Source: Symsagittifera roscoffensis (lineage: Eukaryota; Xenacoelomorpha; Acoela; Convolutidae). From it: DNA of 64,000 bases. The stretch's first letter is position 1. Each line of letters opens with the position of its first letter. The position numbers and the translations under genes were made by a program. The notes under the pieces are model-generated. The model was not told the DNA's origin. It ran no database searches and saw only the letters and a program-made list of their open reading frames with translations. The stretch spans positions 47,471,467 to 47,535,466 of the forward strand of contig NC_087070.1 in NCBI RefSeq assembly GCF_963678635.1, read 5' to 3'. Below are positions 1 through 64,000 of this stretch, piece by piece.

Positions 1-284
1 AAAACGAACAAAAAAACTCGGTATTCTGAAAGGGGGGGAACTGGAAAAGAGCCCAAAAATCAGCTTTTAGACTCCATAAAAAGAACAATTAGCAAGCCAG
101 TTAGTCTAACACAAAGAAAATAACTTTAAACTTCGCTTGGATGTAAGAAAAGACAAGTCCTAAAAACATATATTTCAATCTAAATTAGTTTAAATCCCTT
201 TCGCTCATCCAAATTTGATGAGTTAATACTCAACAGTTTTCTAATCTTAAGTGAGTTTAGTAGAGAACGTTTTCAACATTAACA
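1..284. other. Region downstream of collagen IV
   Basis: AT-rich DNA beyond the presumed polyadenylation signal. I see no gene, only A-rich runs. Confidence 0.5.
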
Positions 285-290
285 TTTATT
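285..290 (-). terminator. Polyadenylation signal after collagen IV
   Basis: The minus strand reads AATAAA about 42 bp after the TAA stop. It is the first canonical signal in the 3' region and would imply a very short 3' UTR. The surrounding DNA is A/T-rich, so chance occurrence is possible. Confidence 0.5.
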
Positions 291-331
291 TTTTAAAAAA
301 GGGTTTAGTTAGCTTACAAAGAACCACAAAT

Positions 332-62528
<62,197 letters not shown>

Positions 62529-62649
62529 ATCGAAGACAGTTTAGTATTTTGATTGAGCTTTCTCGGCAAACTTCGAACCTCCGAGATATTTCAACCAAAA
62601 AGAAGTTCTCGCCAACAAATTTTTGTTAGATAATCGATCTACTGTTAAA

Positions 62650-62658
62650 CCTTTTATA
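62650..62658 (-). promoter_or_regulatory. TATA box of the collagen IV gene
   Basis: On the minus strand this reads TATAAAAGG, a near-perfect TATA box. It lies 122 bp upstream of the start codon, which would place transcription start about 90-100 bp before the ATG. No transcript evidence is available. Confidence 0.55.
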
Positions 62659-64000
62659 TCGGGTGAGCTTTGTCGGGATATATTAGGTCTCTGTGAGACT
62701 TGCACTAAAAAAGAACTTTTTCTCGCCCAGCAATAACTTCTCGAGAGTGTTTATTTATTGTAGTTGTCAAATATTGTTTCGATGAGAAGGTCAACAGTCT
62801 AATTGCAGAGTGTTTGAACAACTCATTTGCTTCCCACCTCCAACTTAACACATCACAGATTGATTGTTTCTCAATTGCAGCAGAAACTGTCATCATGGAA
62901 GCAAAACTATAAAATAGGCTCTTTCCGATTACCATTAAGCCCCATCCCTTAATAAGAACTTAATGATTACTAACACATCTGTTCCTAACGCTTTCTTGTA
63001 GCAAGAAATCACGCATTCAACCATAATGATGTGCAAAGAAAATGGAAGTTTTTATTATGTAGGGGAAGTGGAAAAAAGGTCACATTATGAGATTCTCACA
63101 CTTCTTTCTACAAGGATGGTTGCTAGAAGCCTAACCAAGGTTAATTATCTGAGCCTGTAGCTATGCTTTACCGTCACCACCGCCGTAAAATCTTTTCTAA
63201 GTCTCTCTGTTAAACCAAACATTGAAAAATTATAAGCCAAATAATTAATTGAAGTATTATCAAACTCACTCAGTCCAAAAACACTCGGAAAAAATAGGAC
63301 ATCATAGCAGTCTTTCAAATATGTTATTTTACTGGTATCTAAGTTTAAGTAGAAAGTTTCAAAAAAAATCTACAGGTTTTCAATTATTTCTGATTTCTCA
63401 GTCAATGTCATAGCAAGCCTTCACAAGTGATTTTGTAGAGCTTGTAGATATGGACGCTTTTCTGTTGTACGACGTCCATATGCTTGTCCATGCAACATCA
63501 CGCTTCATAAACAAAAGACAGACAAAAACAAATTATGTGTTCCAAGAAGATATCAAACTCAAAAAACAAGGGTTTGCAATAGCTTCCTTTGAAGGCGTTA
63601 TCAAACAGTCAGTCCAACTTCCCTGAGGGTAAATAATTCCCTTGTTCGTCAAAAATTATAGAGAAGTGTACGCTAATTCAAAATTGATATAAAATTCAAC
63701 AGAAAAGGTAAGAAAGTGACTTAGATTAGGACGTTTAGAATTTTTCTCGGCTTTATATTCGCTAGACAGGAGAAATTGTAAGGACGAATCTGACGATCTA
63801 GATTGAAATCGTTTTCAAAATTTCTGAAACATGCATTTACACGCAATAACAGACTTCATAGACAAATATCAGCCAAAAACAACGAGGACTAGATAAATTA
63901 AGAAAATTTCAAAATTAGTCTTGAATTTCCTTAAGCGAAGACAATACAGATATGAAGAATTACATTTTCGGAAACTGATTCAGTTATGGGTGTCTTCATT
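62659..64000. other. Upstream region of collagen IV
   Basis: 1.3 kb upstream of the TATA box. I see no gene or recognisable regulatory motif. The minus-strand open frame at 62,705-62,935 has no family features. Confidence 0.5.

Noticed and set aside
62705-62935. 76-codon open frame upstream of collagen
   Set aside because: No recognisable domain; sits beyond the TATA box.

Overview
The window is animal nuclear DNA. It is AT-rich, its genes are split by spliceosomal introns, and it holds no bacterial-type operons. One gene spans almost all of it: a type IV (basement-membrane) collagen alpha chain on the minus strand, start codon at 62528 and stop codon at 332-334. I resolve 34 coding exons. 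Every exon phase joins correctly, giving a predicted 1,735-residue chain: a signal peptide, a short Cys-bearing 7S-like N-terminus, a long interrupted Gly-X-Y region, and a C-terminal NC1 domain with all 12 expected cysteines. A TATA box lies 122 bases upstream of the start codon and an AATAAA signal lies just after the stop. The species cannot be named. The residues that form the NC1 sulfilimine cross-link in most animals look replaced. Three of 33 introns need a GC donor. Both points hint at an unusual lineage, but this is only a hint.

The introns hold many mobile elements. Intron 31 (1765-10114) contains a decayed Ty3/gypsy-type LTR retrotransposon on the plus strand (about 2540-8910, LTRs about 95% identical). 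Intron 26 (16287-30446), the longest, contains a cluster of minus-strand genes that I read as a Helentron-type Helitron. One gene encodes USP-like peptidase, HUH Rep, PIF1 helicase and AP-endonuclease-like domains, with one frameshift. The second encodes an RPA-like single-strand DNA-binding protein. The third is a four-exon gene fusing an SGNH hydrolase to an AlkB-type 2-oxoglutarate/Fe(II) dioxygenase. A hairpin-forming 45-bp minisatellite lies between the RPA and SGNH-AlkB genes. A 77-bp minisatellite lies beyond the SGNH-AlkB gene. A TAAA-rich array lies on the other side of the Rep gene.

The remaining introns contain dispersed repeat families: tRNA-headed SINE-like copies, a family marked by 'TTCCGCTGGGAAATCT', and a family marked by 'AATATGATATATCA'. 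There are also two large palindromic foldback elements (14700-15012 and 58590-59412) and a tandem 334-bp duplication (59672-60336).

The strongest candidate for an undescribed system is the Helentron gene set, especially the SGNH-AlkB fusion and the USP domain placed before Rep. The intron-26 element lies on the same strand as its host gene, so its splice sites coexist with those of the collagen transcript.
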